Positions 1 through 15,655 of a DNA stretch of 64,000 nucleotides are shown piece after piece; positions within the stretch are counted from its first letter, which is position 1; every line of letters starts with the position of its first letter. The stretch covers positions 22,555,621 to 22,619,620 of the forward strand of contig NC_067125.1 of assembly GCF_021347895.1 (NCBI RefSeq), written 5' to 3'. This stretch comes from Acanthochromis polyacanthus (Eukaryota > Chordata > Actinopteri > Pomacentridae). The position numbers were made by a program, and so were the translations under genes. Below the pieces are notes generated by a model. The model had not been told where the DNA came from, ran no database searches, and saw only the letters and a list, made by a program, of their open reading frames with translations.

Positions 1-1190
1 CAATTATCTTCAGCACATTTAAATCTTCATTTTGGAATGGTTAAAAAAACAAAAACACATGATAATGTCGATATGTTTTATGATTTAGGTGTGAGCAAGA
101 GTTGTCTCTTTAGACACCCAGATAACTGGAGCACATTGACTTCAGTGGTTCTTCTCCTACTATATCATAAGTTGCAACACTTTCTACAGCCTACAGTTCG
201 CTAGCTAGGTATACCTTGTCCCGGGTGCCACAATATAGACTTTAGGAAGCCTGTGATGACAGATTTTAGCCAATCACAAGTCTTTCCAGTTTCAAGACAT
301 TGTGTTTTTGATGTTCTACAAATACAGATATGCATCCCTTCAGATGAAAGACTGGAGGACATTTTTGCAGGAAAAGTTCCTGTTTCAGCATTTACAACAA
401 CTGGCTACACTGCAAAGGAACTCATTAAAGGAAGAGGAACCTGTCAAAAAGAGAATGTGCCAATTAACTCAACTGACCACAGGCAAAGGACACTCATTAT
501 ACTGGAGTCACAGCCAATAAATTTCGAGTTTGCCATTTTTCTCCTGGACAGGTAAGCTTCTAACTTTCCTTTCCTTTAATAGCTAAATGTGTTGTAGTGG
601 TTGGTGAGGTTGTCTCGACACATTTTCAAGAGATTCACAAATAAACCGCTTTTACTAATCAGTGGAGTCCAACCAACTATCTCTCTCTCAAGAGTTCATC
701 AGTTGTCCTGTGAGCTCATACCTTATACAGAGGGTCTAAAATAATTGTTTTCATCTTCCGCTCAAGAAACGTAGGTGATTTCTTTTGTTCACATGATGAC
801 ATTAAAATTACTGAGACTTCCACCTAGGCATTTTTAGGTAGGCATTTTTAAGAGGGTTCTTTAAAAGAAACATTACCGCACAAGGCACAAAGAGCATAAA
901 ATATTCTGTAGTTTGCATTGTGATTTAATACCTAACCTGCTGGGTTGAATGAACTCAGGTGCATCTGTCTACTTTGTTTGGTTCATAGGCTGATTTTAAA
1001 GCTGTCAGCTGAATCCTGGTGCTGACCAAACAACCAAACCAAGAATGCAAACATGTGTAGCCGCAGGCCTAATAAAGCTGGTAAACAGAGTATGCAGTTT
1101 TCAGGTGATAGTGGTATTTGACAGTTTAGAGATGCTGCACCGTTAAATGGACTGGCTGTGGTTTCAGCACCTTCAGCCACACACAGCCCG
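1..1190. other. Non-coding stretch, nothing recognised
   Basis: I see no exon, RNA gene or dated repeat here. The short open frames lack splice context and family motifs. Confidence 0.5.
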
Positions 1191-1235
1191 TGTTGCAGAG
1201 CAAAGGCAAGAAAAGTACTCAGAGAGCACAGTACT

Positions 1236-1585
1236 CCACCAAAGTTGCTATGATGAAACCTTTAAACAATTTGTGGTCCTCACTGGTGGATTTGTAATAG
1301 GATCACAATCGTGTGATCATCAGCAGGCAGCTGATGTAGTGTTCACTTGTTCTGATAGTCACAGTGCAATGATACAGAAATTTTTGACAAATATGTGGAT
1401 CCAGACTATAAGCTGCATCACTGCCAAAATCTAATCACTTGATCCTTATGTCATTTCTGACCATCCCTGAAAATTTCATCTAAATTTGTTTATTGGTTTT
1501 TGAGTAATGTTGTGAATTGACAAACAGACGGACAAACCAATGCCAATCATCACATATTTGCGACGTGTTCCTTGGTAGAGAAAAA
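1236..1585. repeat. Interspersed fish repeat, MITE-like
   Basis: The stretch opens with CTCCACCAAAG and closes with TTCCTTGGTAGAG, a weak inverted pair. It contains wording common in a dispersed fish repeat (a statement-like run around ATCACTTGATCCTTATG and the (GACAAACAGACGGACAAAC) tail near 1519). No protein is encoded. Family assignment is from memory of similar fish repeats. Confidence 0.35.
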
Positions 1586-2050
1586 AACAACATATTTTTT
1601 CACAATTTTCAGATCTAATTTTATATATATGGTGATTTTTTTAATGATTCTATCTGGCTGTGTGAGTTCTACTATAGTTTACTCAGAACTCATATATATT
1701 ACAGCTGTATACAGAGTTGAAATGGAGGTGCAACCATTGTCAACATAGCAAAGAAGTTTGCAGGTTCTTTTTTATTTTTATTTTTTTTTAAATAAAACTA
1801 GACTTGTAATGCTGGCCACAGTGAACATAAAAACAAAACACTCAATCAAATATACATGAATTCTTTTCAATACAGTTTCAATACAATTCTTTTCAATACA
1901 GTTTGACAAAACAGCCACACATAGTATCTCTGCCTGTTTTGTTTCAAACCGAGGACTTTAGAGAGCAGCACTAGTATCAGAGCTGACACTCGTTTGTCAG
2001 TGAGAGGCCATGAAAAGAATCTTCAATAAAAGAAAAAGAAAAATGAAGGT

Positions 2051-2439
2051 AAATACAGTGCGGGCTGCACAGTGAACGTAGTGGTTAGCACTTTCGCCTT
2101 GCAGCACGAAGATCCCCGGTTCAAATCCCGGCCTGGGTCTGGGATCTTTCTGCATGGAGTTTGCATGTTCTCCCTGTGCATGCGTGGGTTTTCTCCGGGC
2201 ACTCCGGCTTCCTCCCACAGTCCAAAAATACGCTGAGGTTAATTGATTACTCTAAATTGCTCGTAGGTGTGAGTGTGATTGTTTGTCTGTATATGCAGCC
2301 CTGCGACAGACTGGTGACCTGTCCAGGGTGTCCCCTGCCTTCACCCGAGTCAGCTGGGATAGGCTCCAGCACCCCCACGACCCTAGTGAGGATAAAGCGG
2401 TGTATAGAGAATGGATGGAATGGAATGGAAATTCAGTGC
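2051..2439 (+). mobile_element. tRNA-derived SINE, copy 1
   Basis: The body (2062-2428) starts with a tRNA-like head containing an A-box-like TGGTTAGCAC and a B-box-like GGTTCAAATCC. It continues through the shared core around TTTGCATGTTCTCCCTGTG and ends in an ATGGA-type tail. An 11-bp target-site duplication with one mismatch flanks it: AAATACAGTGC at 2051-2061 and AAATTCAGTGC at 2429-2439. Four more copies lie in this window. Confidence 0.85.
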
Positions 2440-3109
2440 ATAGAGGTAGTAATACTCCCTTTGTTTTTAACTGTGAGTCTTTGTCACAGCTCATCTGTAC
2501 TTAGTAGTTTCATGAGGGTAGTGCTACTGTGTAGCAGAGAGACCTGACAATGGTGTATGTGTGACAGACAAGGAAAGAGACTGATGAGTAACAAATGCCA
2601 ATTTGGCTGTGAAACAAACCGACCTGAATCGACCCCCTCCCCTCTTCTCCACTATACCTAACAATCTTGATCAGGAATGACAGTGCCTGGGTGCAGTCCA
2701 GGGCCTTTTCAGCCCAGACACGAGATGGATATGGACATGTCTTCCCAAAGAAAAACGCAGCAGGGTAATCAATAAAGGCCATGTTGTTGGGTTTTTGTCT
2801 TCTTTTTTAAGATTTATTTCAAGACATCATATCAGAATCACATCCTCTTTTTTAACCGCACCACCTGAACCTCCTCAGTCTGGATGATGGAGGAGGAGGA
2901 GGTAGTTTGATTTGAGAATGTCATCATTGAGAAGACAAGCTGGCTGGATGAGCTCATTCCACCACCTTCACACACACGTGCATGCACACACATGAAAACC
3001 AGCCCCTCACTCACTCAGCCCCACCCTTTATTGGCCTGGGCTGGTAAATAAGGCCGGGTGTGTGAGAATCTCATTACCGCAACACAAAGCAGAATTTCCT
3101 ATGAGGATT
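2440..3109. other. Non-coding stretch, nothing recognised
   Basis: No gene or assignable repeat is visible. The reverse-strand open frame near 2510-2782 has no recognisable motif. Confidence 0.45.
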
Positions 3110-3222
<113 letters not shown>

Positions 3223-3369
3223 ACGCGTGCACACACACACACCAACACTCACACAGAGAGAGAGTAGGAAAAAAAGAGTAAGACAGTGCTTGTGTATGCA
3301 AAAGTGAAATGGAGTGAAAGTGTGCATGTGCGGGCATGGCTATCTCCAAGTCTATACATATACATACAC

Positions 3370-3370
<1 letters not shown>

Positions 3371-3447
<77 letters not shown>
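3371..3447. repeat. Compound (TA)n(TG)n microsatellite
   Basis: A short TA run (3371-3385) passes directly into a GT run that ends at 3447. Confidence 0.95.
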
Positions 3448-3448
<1 letters not shown>

Positions 3449-3660
3449 TGTGTTAGGCAAGCTCAATCAGCGGCAGGCTGATGGGGAGGGAGAGTGAGGC
3501 AGCTGGGGCCTCCTGCCCAGGCCTTCAATTTCCCTCCCAGTCCAGCCACTGGAGTGTGTAATTACTATGGGGCCGGCCTGAGGGCTGGCATGGAAGTGCA
3601 AACGCACACACACACACCATCCCTCAGTATCCACCCTACCGCAACCACTACCACCCCCAA

Positions 3661-4340
3661 ATCACACACCTCCCACAAATAGCCCCCACACACACCCATG
3701 CACACACGTACACACTCACACACACAGTTAAGAAACATGTCAGCCTCCCTCCCCTGGCCTGTAGTTCATCCTGATGCCCTGTGTTGCCCTGGGGTGGCTG
3801 AGCATCTATGATCCGCGACTGAGAGCACACTATGAAATCCCTCTCAGCTCTCACTTCACAGACTTGCTGGAAAGTATCCACTCCTCCACCATGACACAAA
3901 GTATAGATTTCATATTAATCTGCACTATGTTTCTTCTTGTGATTTGCTGCCAAGTCGGCTGCATTTGTTGTCGCATTAAAATTGTGGTTTTGTGCTCTCT
4001 CTCTATATATAAAAGGTTAGTTGAGAAGATTTGTCTCTAAAAGTGACAAATCTAACTGCTAAGTCCAAAAAGTTTATTGAGACAGTTTATGCCTAGCATT
4101 AACATTTGAGTCATATCTGAATTAATGTAGGTGACAGTGCTACACAATGTATTACGATGGGAATGAGGCTGAATTGGCCAGGCTACATCTAGAGGTGGTC
4201 AGATGGCAGTCAGGTGTTAAAGCAGGTCAGAAAGTGGGATCACATTCTGAAGAAAATAAATTCTCAAACCAAACTGAATAGTTACCTGACTCTGCCTCTT
4301 CATACTACCTTAAACAAGCGAGGCATAGGCTGGAGTTAAA
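3661..4340. other. Non-coding stretch, nothing recognised
   Basis: CA-rich at the start, then unique-looking DNA. No exon is supported. Confidence 0.4.
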
Positions 4341-5157
4341 GTATTCCAACAAGTTCGACCTTTGACCCATCAGTTCACAGGATGTTACCCCAAAAGACTT
4401 GGTTCTCATCTGGATATTTATTTTTTTGCAAATGCCAGTCAAGCCTTCATGTTCGGTTTGGCCAATAGTGGTTTGCACCTTGCAACTCTCCCGTGGATCT
4501 ATTTTCTCTCAGAGTCTTTCTTACTGTCGAATCCTGTAGATAGACCTTGACTGAGGCCAGTGAGGTCTGCAGTTCTTTTGATGTTCATCTGGGATCTTTT
4601 GTGACCTTTTGGATTAGATATCGACATGCTCTTGGAGAAATGTTGGTAGGCCAGTCACTCCTTAGAAGATTCACCAATGTTCCATGCTCCCTCACTGTGG
4701 TTCTCTGGAGTCCCAGAGTCTTAATAATGAGTTTGTAACTCTTTCTAGACTGAAAAATGTCAGTGACTTCGTTTTATCATCTATTCTTGAACCTCTTTAG
4801 AACGTGGCATCATGTGCTGCTTTTTGAGACCCTTTAGCAACTTCACAATATCAGACAGGTTTTATCAAGAGATGTTTCAATTTAACAAGCCTGGAAGTAA
4901 TCAAACATGGGTGTGACTGGTTACATTGAACCCAGTTGTCAAATGAATTTGGTCATTTGGTAGATTGGTAGCTAAGGGATCAAGTAGTTTTTCACATAGG
5001 GCAAGATGGGCTGAACAGCATTTTTCCTTCAAAAAAAATAAAATCATCTTCTAAAAACTTTTTACAATTTTGTGTTTTCTTGAGTGATTGTCTCTGTGTG
5101 ATGCAAAAGTACAAGATTTCGACAGGGGGGCAAAAACTTTTGCACAGTACTGTATAC
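4341..5157 (-). mobile_element. Decayed Tc1/mariner element, 5' half of transposase
   Basis: Read on the minus strand, this resembles the helix-turn-helix half of a fish Tc1 transposase, including the text that becomes 'TGACCCATCAGTTCACAGGA' and the family-typical end GCACAGTACTGTA. The frame is broken by many stops. The distal (catalytic) half is missing, so this is a truncated fossil. Confidence 0.65.
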
Positions 5158-8407
<3,250 letters not shown>

Positions 8408-8477
8408 AAGTATATATCCATCCATCCATTCTCTATACACCGCTTTATCCTCACTAGGGTCGCGGGGGGAGGGGGAT

Positions 8478-8552
<75 letters not shown>

Positions 8553-8868
8553 TAACCATTTCCATTATCTTAATGACTTAGGATGAAGGCAGGGGACACC
8601 CTGGACAGGTCACCGGTCTGTCACAGGACTACATACAGAGACAAATAATCACATTCACACCAGCGCACAATTTAGAATCACAAATAAACCTGAGCATGTT
8701 TGTGGCCTGTGGGAGAAAGCTGGAGTGCTGGAAGTAAATCCACACATGCACAGGGAGAACATGCAAACTCCATGCAGAAAGATCCCCGGAAGGCAGAGAC
8801 GTGAACCGGGGTTCTTCTAACTGCAAGGCGAGGGTGCTAACTGTCAAGGCACTTTACAGCCCCATATC
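8408..8868 (-). mobile_element. tRNA-derived SINE, copy 2, interrupted by (AT)n
   Basis: The minus-strand copy begins at the ATCCATCC tail (8412) and ends with the tRNA-like head near 8860. An (AT)n run of about 69 bp at 8476-8544 replaces part of the core. Confidence 0.8.
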
Positions 8869-9249
8869 TAAACAATCTTTGACTTTATATCATACTAAAA
8901 GTTTACAAACTCAGCTCATGCTTCATCAAGGCTGTATCATTGTGGTACCTGTATATATCATAAAATTGTAAATAGTAAGTAATGACCAAAAGTTGTCAGA
9001 AAAAAAAATCATGTTGGGCTTCATCAAACTCTCTTCAGTGTAATAAAGGTGAAAAGGGCAAAAAATCAAGATCCAAGCCCTCCAGGTGGGTTTGAGAAGT
9101 AAAAGACCTGTATTTCATTGGAGTAGACACATTAAAACAATCACCAATGCCTGTTGACTTGCACCTTCTTAATAGTGAGATTGATTGAGAAAATAGGTTT
9201 TCAGGCCTTTAAGATGTGCTGCACCACACTGCTTCAAGCCCATACTGAC

Positions 9250-9840
9250 TTAAATCTTGATTATATTCCAGAGTAAAGGCACATGGAGAGCTGCAGACAC
9301 CCACAGATGATCAGTTGTTGCAATTATACTACTCTTCTACTCTGCTGAAGACCACTTGGAGGACTGGGTTGTATCCTTGTGCAGTAGATTGCATCTACAT
9401 ATTTGGTGCATCACACTACTGTAGAGACTGTGCACTTTGCCCTTGTTGCATAGTTGCCATGCAGACATAAATTTTTGACTGAGAGACCAAGTGGATGATG
9501 AAATGTACATCACACAGACTTTAGCGGACCCTAGTGGATGTGAAAAGTCCAAAAGTAGCCTTAAGCCTTGATTATACTCTCTTGCATACACGAACAGCTG
9601 CAGATGCCACAAGGGTGTTGTTATTGTGCTACTTTTATAGTCTGCTGGAGTCTCTTCAGAGGATTGTGTTCAGTACATGCTCAGTAGAATGTATCTGGGT
9701 ATTCCACACGTGTACACTCCGACCAAGCTCTGACCAGGTCCACTACTGCCCTTGTAGTGTAGTCACTGTGTGCATACAAATTTTGGGCAAATGTCTGCAG
9801 ACCCTTGTGCCCTTGCAGAAGTAAAAAGTATAGCAATGAT
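9250..9840. repeat. Two diverged tandem units of about 300 bp
   Basis: The wording of 9250-9550 (TTGATTATATTCC, GCTGCAGA, CTACTCTGCTGAAGACCAC) recurs in altered form at 9556-9840 (TTGATTATACTCT, GCTGCAGA, TAGTCTGCTGGAGTCTCTT). No protein is encoded. Confidence 0.6.
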
Positions 9841-11095
9841 CCAACAACAACGAAGACAAGACGCATGATGACGTACAAATCCAAAAATTCATTCAGACTT
9901 CTCTGTGTAGATTCTCAGACATCCAAATCTTGGCAATCTGTTTCTCCAAGGAGCAGTTCTAACCGGTTACAACTGAAGAATTCTTTTGGAAGAGACAAAA
10001 AAATATTCATCAGGAAAGATAGCTGCTCTGCCTTCACCTGTGTATTTCACAGGAACAAATCTCTTCAAAATCTACTTAACTCAACTTGGTAAAAAAGAAA
10101 AAAAGAAAAAAAAGGCATCTTTACCAACAACAAGGTGAAAAAAGTTTCCCTTTGTTTTGACCTGTTTAAAATAACATGCATTTCTCATGTACTTTTCCCA
10201 TCCAAATGAGATGCCCACACACAATGTGTTCATATCAGGTGTAAATGGGAAATAAAAGAATATACAACACAATAATGTTTGTTAGCTAAGCTCGGCAAGG
10301 GGGAGATTTATCTTCTAACAGATGTATCTGAACACCAACTGACATCCAAATGAAAACAGATAGACAAAAACACAATGCGGCACCAGAAACATAAGGGATT
10401 ACACACACGCATGCGCACACAGGCGTGTAGTTAAATGAGGCATGTGATACACTGTAGTGGAATGTGTATGACAGTAAGACAGAGAGAATAATTGTGACTG
10501 CGAGATTGAGCAAATGATGTGCTGGAGGGGAAGTAAACAATGCCAGTTCCTGTGATAGACTGCAGAACACTTTCCGTCTCATTGACTTTGAATAATTTTT
10601 CACATCAAATGAAAAGTAATTACATCACAACAACTCATGCTGAATGGTTTCCTCTCTTCCTGTGTCTTAGTGCGTTTGTATGCGTATATGTGTGTACAGC
10701 AAGATGAGTATTTATGTTGGTCAGTGATTTAATTGAGCCATTCATGATGGCAAACAAGAGGTGATGCTCAACTTTACTTCTGGAGTGTAGTTCATGTAGT
10801 GACAACAAAAGACTGTTGAGGCTTCACATAAAAACAGTAGACTGTATGGAAGACTATTTGGAAGTTAAAATTTTAAACTTCTGTCTTCACACAGGTTTGC
10901 AGAATGAGGAACATACTGTACTGTGGCAAGAAATGGTACAAAATATGATCTTTATTTTTATTATCATTTATTACCAACATTTATTTATACATTTCTCCTA
11001 AAGTCGAGTCAGATCTTCATCTGAATTGCAATAATGGACAATCAATTTGATCTCGTAACACACAAATCATTGTAATACATCAAACATTCACAATG
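9841..11095. other. Non-coding stretch, nothing recognised
   Basis: Contains an A-rich patch at 10092-10114. No exon or family-level repeat was identified. Confidence 0.4.
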
Positions 11096-11454
11096 TACAC
11101 TACCATTCAAAAGTTTGAGGTCACCCAGGCAATTTCATGTTTTCCATGAAAACGCACACATTTATCCATGTGTTAACATAACTGCACAAGGGTTTTCTAA
11201 TCATCAGTTAGCCTTTCAACACCATTAGCTAACACAATGTAGCATTAGAACACAGGAGTGATGGTTGCTGGAAATGTTCCTCTGTACCCCTATGGAGATA
11301 TTTCATTAAAAATCAGCTGTTTCCAGATAGAATAGTCATTTACCACATTAACAATGTCTAGACTGCATTTTTTATTCAAAAATGTTATCTTTCAGAAATA
11401 ACGACATTTCAGAAAAGGAAAAACAAGGACCCCAAACCTTTGAACAGTAGTGTA
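11096..11454. mobile_element. Tc1-type MITE, 355 bp
   Basis: Body 11098-11452, with ends CACTACCATTCAAAAGTTTG and its complement CAAACCTTTGAACAGTAGTG. A TA target duplication (11096-11097, 11453-11454) flanks it. There is no transposase, so it would need a Tc1 enzyme in trans. Confidence 0.88.
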
Positions 11455-12145
11455 TGTTAGATGTGAAGTCTATGAACCCTGGCCCAAAAAAACTAAACAA
11501 AACAAGCCAAAACTTGAAAATATAAATCCCGCCCTTCCATTTCCTCCAATGTTCCAGCCCCTCCCACCACACAAGAATACGTTTACACCAAAAGTCAACA
11601 TTAATTTGTTGCCTCAACTGGGAAACCAACCCTGACCTCCAAGGCCGATGTCCATAACCCACAACATCTGGTTCTCAATGTGGAATTTGTTGCGATTCAA
11701 ACTGTCTTGCCTGATCAACCATCGTGGACTAGATTTTCTGAAGCCTGAAAATACAGTGAGAAGGTGGTACAGAAGTCTAGTTTTCTCTCAGACCACTTGT
11801 TACAGTATATGCGCTAAGGCTATCAAGGGATTTGCCAAATTATGTCAGAAAAAATACAGCTCACGCCATTGGTAAAGGTTCCACATTGGGCCATTTTTTC
11901 AGCACATAGCATAACTGTTTCAGCTCAAAATACTGCAGAGATAGTTTATCTTATGATGAATGTAGAATCTGTGCTTTTAGGACTGTTGTAAAAGAGCTGT
12001 TTCACTCAGAAACAGAGTGTCAGAGGTCAATGCAGTTATAAAATCAATACTTTAGCTGTGGATAACAGCAGCTGTAAAATAGTCATTATTTCATAATCAG
12101 AGTTAGCTATGGACAAAGTTCCATGCTTAGTACAAATACTATTCA
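11455..12145. other. Non-coding stretch, nothing recognised
   Basis: No supported gene or repeat. Confidence 0.4.
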
Positions 12146-12405
12146 ATTCAGTTCAATTCAATTTTATTTATATAGCGCCAATTACAGGTCAAATTGTCTC
12201 AAGACGCTTTACAGAACCCATATGCCTGACCCCCAGAGCAAGCCCAAAGGCGACAATGGCAACAAAAACACCCTTTTATCAGGGAAAAAAAACCTTGAGC
12301 AGAACCCGGCTCTTTATGTGGGGGGACCCATCTGCCTGCTGGCCGAGTGGGCTCAGAGGGACAGAAGAGGTAGAGAGGTAGAGGTAGAGAGGTAGAGTGG
12401 TAGAG
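12146..12405. repeat. Fish interspersed repeat
   Basis: Starts with AATTCAATTTTATTTATATA and contains AGCGCCAATTACAGGTCAAA, AGACGCTTTACAGAACCCAT and CTTGAGCAGAACCCGGCTC. This is a widespread teleost dispersed repeat, probably a non-LTR tail, followed by a short GGTAGA repeat. Family naming is tentative. Confidence 0.6.
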
Positions 12406-12642
12406 ACTTTGTACATTCTAGTTTTTTTTGCAATATTATTAAGAAACACAGCAAAATTTCCATTGTTATGCAGATGACACCAAGTTATATTTGTCTATAA
12501 AGTCAAATGAAACCAATCAGTCATCAAACACCTCACATCTCTGAAGGATATAAAGGCCTGGATGACCTGCCATTTTCTTGTTCTAAATTCAAACAAGATT
12601 GAAGTTCTGGTATTTTCCCCAAAAAACCTCAGAGACACATGA

Positions 12643-13726
12643 GTTACTCTTAGGGATGCAAATTATCGAGTAATTCATTATTCGATAGTTCTTTCATCTT
12701 ATCGATTGATGATCGATTATTTGATAAGCGGCAATTTTTCTGAGAAGCTGAATTTCCTCTGAATCAATAGGTTCCTTTCTACGAAAATGCTATCTTTCTT
12801 ATGAAAGAGAAAATGCAAATAATATTCCTTAATAAAAGATTTATTCTTAACAGCAGGGAAGAACACATTCACAAATTGAACAATGCAATAACAAGGCTAC
12901 TTTAACCCTTTAAGCTTCAGTCAATTCCAGCCGTTTTCAGTACAAAAATCGCTAATATTCTATTTTTAAATTAAAAAAATTACGAAAAATACGGGGAATA
13001 TTGGACGCGCATCGGGAGGTGCATTTCCTTGAAAACGACCGAGCTTCAGTGTACCGCCGGCGGTACACTGAAGCTTAAGGGGTTAAGGCTACTTGAAACA
13101 TGAAAATAAATAAGTGCACTGTCTGACGGAGCACAGGTCACACGGCCCACCGCTGCTCTGTCAACCTATTAAACATGTCACTGACCGAATTCCACCTAGT
13201 TTTGCAGGATTAGATGAGTCTATGAGACGGCAGCTGCATTTGTTGCTGTTTTGCTGCGAGCGCTTTGTTTGCTATATTGCTGTGACTGAAGTGTTGTACG
13301 AGTCTGCTTGCAGCTACAATGACTTGGTTCATGCAGGGTGGAGAAAACGTCGTTAATGGCCAACTGCAGGGTGTGAGCGAAACATGGAACTGAGTGCCAA
13401 CTGACTCGTGTGGGGATGTTTGCTGAGACAATATTCCGTGGCATCTTTGTCATCATTAACCAACTTACAGTGGTTCCATACTGAACTCTGTCTTGTCCTC
13501 TTCATCCTGTCACCTTACCGCTTCTTGTTTGTCTTGTTGTTGTCGTCAGAGGCCAACTTCTCTTGAGTTCCCGCGTGTGCATCAAGGACGTCCAGCGTCA
13601 AGCGCGCCCTCATGCGGGCTGGCGGGGAACTACGGGTTCAAAACGCAATTAATTTATTTTAATCGAGTAATTCCTTATCGACAATTAATCGATAATCGAT
13701 TAATTGTTTGCATCCCTAGTTACTCG
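12643..13726 (-). mobile_element. hAT transposon relic, 1068 bp
   Basis: Body 12651-13718 with ends TAGGGATGCAAA and its complement TTTGCATCCCTA. An 8-bp duplication with one mismatch flanks it: GTTACTCT (12643-12650) and GTTACTCG (13719-13726). Eight base pairs is the hAT signature. On the minus strand (13456 to 13210) a transposase fragment reads PCFAHTLQLAIN, then continues in another frame as a segment with VQHFSHSNIANKALAAKQQQ, as in ZBED/Ac-type hAT enzymes. It is frameshifted and internally deleted. Confidence 0.87.
12902..13086. mobile_element. piggyBac-like MITE, 177 bp, nested in the hAT relic
   Basis: TTAA sites flank a body (12906-13082) that begins CCCTTTAAGCTTCAGT and ends ACTGAAGCTTAAGGGG. 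TTAA duplication with CCC termini is typical of piggyBac. It contains the perfect palindrome GTACCGCCGGCGGTAC. A longer relative lies at 20264-20796. Confidence 0.8.
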
Positions 13727-14905
13727 AGGTGACATTGACTTGGCCTCCAGTTCTACTGTAAAGAACCTTGGAGTTATTGTTTTTGTGACCAGTTTTTTAC
13801 TTTATTTTGTTTTCCATGAGAAAAATGTACAAAGCCACTTATTTGTTCAACTGTAATATATAGAATAGAACATAGAACATAGAGGTGACATACCTATGAA
13901 AGAGAAAGAAAAAAGAAAAAAAGTCAAATTAAATAAAATGTAAAATGAAATAAAATAAATAAATAAAATTTAATTAAATTACACCACCCATCCCCCGGAT
14001 CCACTACAGGCAAACATACAACGACAGCAAGATATTTGAACACTAAATCTGCATCTCATGCAGACTATTTAGTAAAGAGGACCAAGCTTTAATAGCAGAG
14101 TCTTTGGCTCCATGAAGTTTGGCTGTCGACAACTCCAAGTAAGCAATGTCCAAGTAAGTAAAAATCCAAGCTCGGAAGGAGAGAGAATGTGGGGGTTTCT
14201 ATCATGTAGCGACCAGTTTTTTCCCTGCTGTGAGTCTGGCTAGGAGAGCCCTTTTCCTCTCCAAGGACAATCCCAGCTTTGGTAAGTCATTCAAAAGGAG
14301 AACAGAAGGCGAGCAGGGCAGACTGATCTTGAACAGCTTAGAAAGGTTAGTGACAACCATCTTCCAAAATGTGCACACTGGGGTGCACTCCCAGAACATG
14401 TGAAAGAAGGTATCAACAGCGTTGGAAGAACAAAGAGTGCAAGTAGGATTATTGATCACCTTCATCAGAAAAAGCTTCCTAGGAGTTAAATATACCCTAT
14501 GTATATAGTTGTAATGTATTTGCTGATCATCAGGATTGCTGGATGCCAAGCCCACACCAATCCACACTTTATCCCAGTCAAAATTGGATTTTAAAACTGG
14601 AATACCTTCCCTCCACAACCTGTCTAGCATCAGAGGTTTGTAAGAAATTTGTAATAATAACTTCTAAAGTCTTGAAACGAAACCACTTGTGCTACCAACA
14701 CAATAAAACAGTTTATGAAGAGGGTATCGTGTAAGAGGACTCTGCAAAGGGACACCACTGTCCTTTAAAGCAGATCTTAACAGTAAAAAGAAGAAAAAGG
14801 AGGACTGTGGTATGCCAAACCTAATGCATGTATCCTGAAATGTATGAAGACCTCTTTTCCCATAAATATCACCAAGTGTAGTAATATTATTTCTTTCCCA
14901 GACAG

Positions 14906-15298
14906 GGAATTGAATAGGGGCTGCACAGTGGCGTCGTGGTTAGCACTTTCGCCTTGCAGCAAGAAGATTCCCAGTTCAAATCCCGGCCTGTGCCTGGGAT
15001 CTTTCTGCTTGGAGTTTGCATGTTCTCCCTGTGCATGCATGGGTTTTCTCCGGGTACTCCGGGTTCCTCCCACAGTCCAAAAATATGCTGAGGTTAATTG
15101 ATAACTCTAAATTGCCCGTAGGTGTGAATGTGAGTGTGATTGTTTGACTGTATATGTAGCCCTGCGACAGACTGGCGACCTGTCCAGGGTGTCCCCTGCC
15201 TTCGCCCGAGTCAGCTGGGATAGGCTCCAGCACCCCCGGGACCCTAGTGAGGATAAAGCGGTGTATACAGAATGGATGGATGGATGGAATTGAATAGG
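14906..15298 (+). mobile_element. tRNA-derived SINE, copy 3, inside the L1
   Basis: A body at 14919-15285 is flanked by a perfect 13-bp target duplication GGAATTGAATAGG (14906-14918 and 15286-15298). The head has a B-box-like GTTCAAATCC. The perfect duplication makes it one of the youngest insertions in the window. Confidence 0.95.
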
Positions 15299-15577
15299 TT
15301 GAACACCAATTAACAATTTGTCATTGTTAAATATTGGGCAGTGTGGACTCCACACAGAAGAACAACCAGATAGTTCCTCTACCTTCCTCCATATAGAAAT
15401 ATCCAGTATGAAATAATAGGACCAAATTTCAAATGACACTGGTTGAGAGAAATGTTAGAATGTAAAATGTTGACAAAAGAGTGTGGCGCTGACATCCACT
15501 CTTCCAAAGCTCGCCAAGACACCCGAGCATCAGGCTGCAGCCATGTTAGTAAAGGTCTCAGAGTAAAGGCCCAATTT

Positions 15578-15655
15578 GTTAGCCTAATAGCATAGTTGCC
15601 TAAGTCATGAAGTCCAAAAAAGGACTTAGGAAATTATGCTATTAGGCTAACGAAT
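15578..15655. repeat. Inverted duplication forming a 34-bp stem
   Basis: AATTTGTTAGCCTAATAGCA and the following bases to GTC recur as an inverted copy ending TGCTATTAGGCTAACGAATT, around a spacer of about 16 bp. A few mismatches are present. Confidence 0.9.

Larger units (their letters stand above)
12420..13790 (+). mobile_element. L2/CR1-like LINE fragment (reverse transcriptase), split by a hAT element
   Basis: The plus strand near 12460-12500 reads HCYADDTKLYLS, the reverse transcriptase catalytic box with its YADD motif. The frame continues past DIKAWMTCHF-like text to about 12640. It resumes after the hAT insertion at 13727 with a DIDLASSSTVKNLGVIV-like segment. The fragment has lost both ends and carries stops. 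The fact that the LINE text rejoins across the hAT insertion independently supports the hAT boundaries. Confidence 0.75.

Noticed and set aside
253..555. 100-codon ORF near the window start
   Set aside because: It has no recognisable domain, an overlapping frame of similar length and no splice partners.
2085..2135. tRNA gene
   Set aside because: The A- and B-box-like motifs belong to the SINE heads; no cloverleaf with acceptor pairing is visible. The same holds for the B-box-like text at 19090-19150 and 31744-31815.
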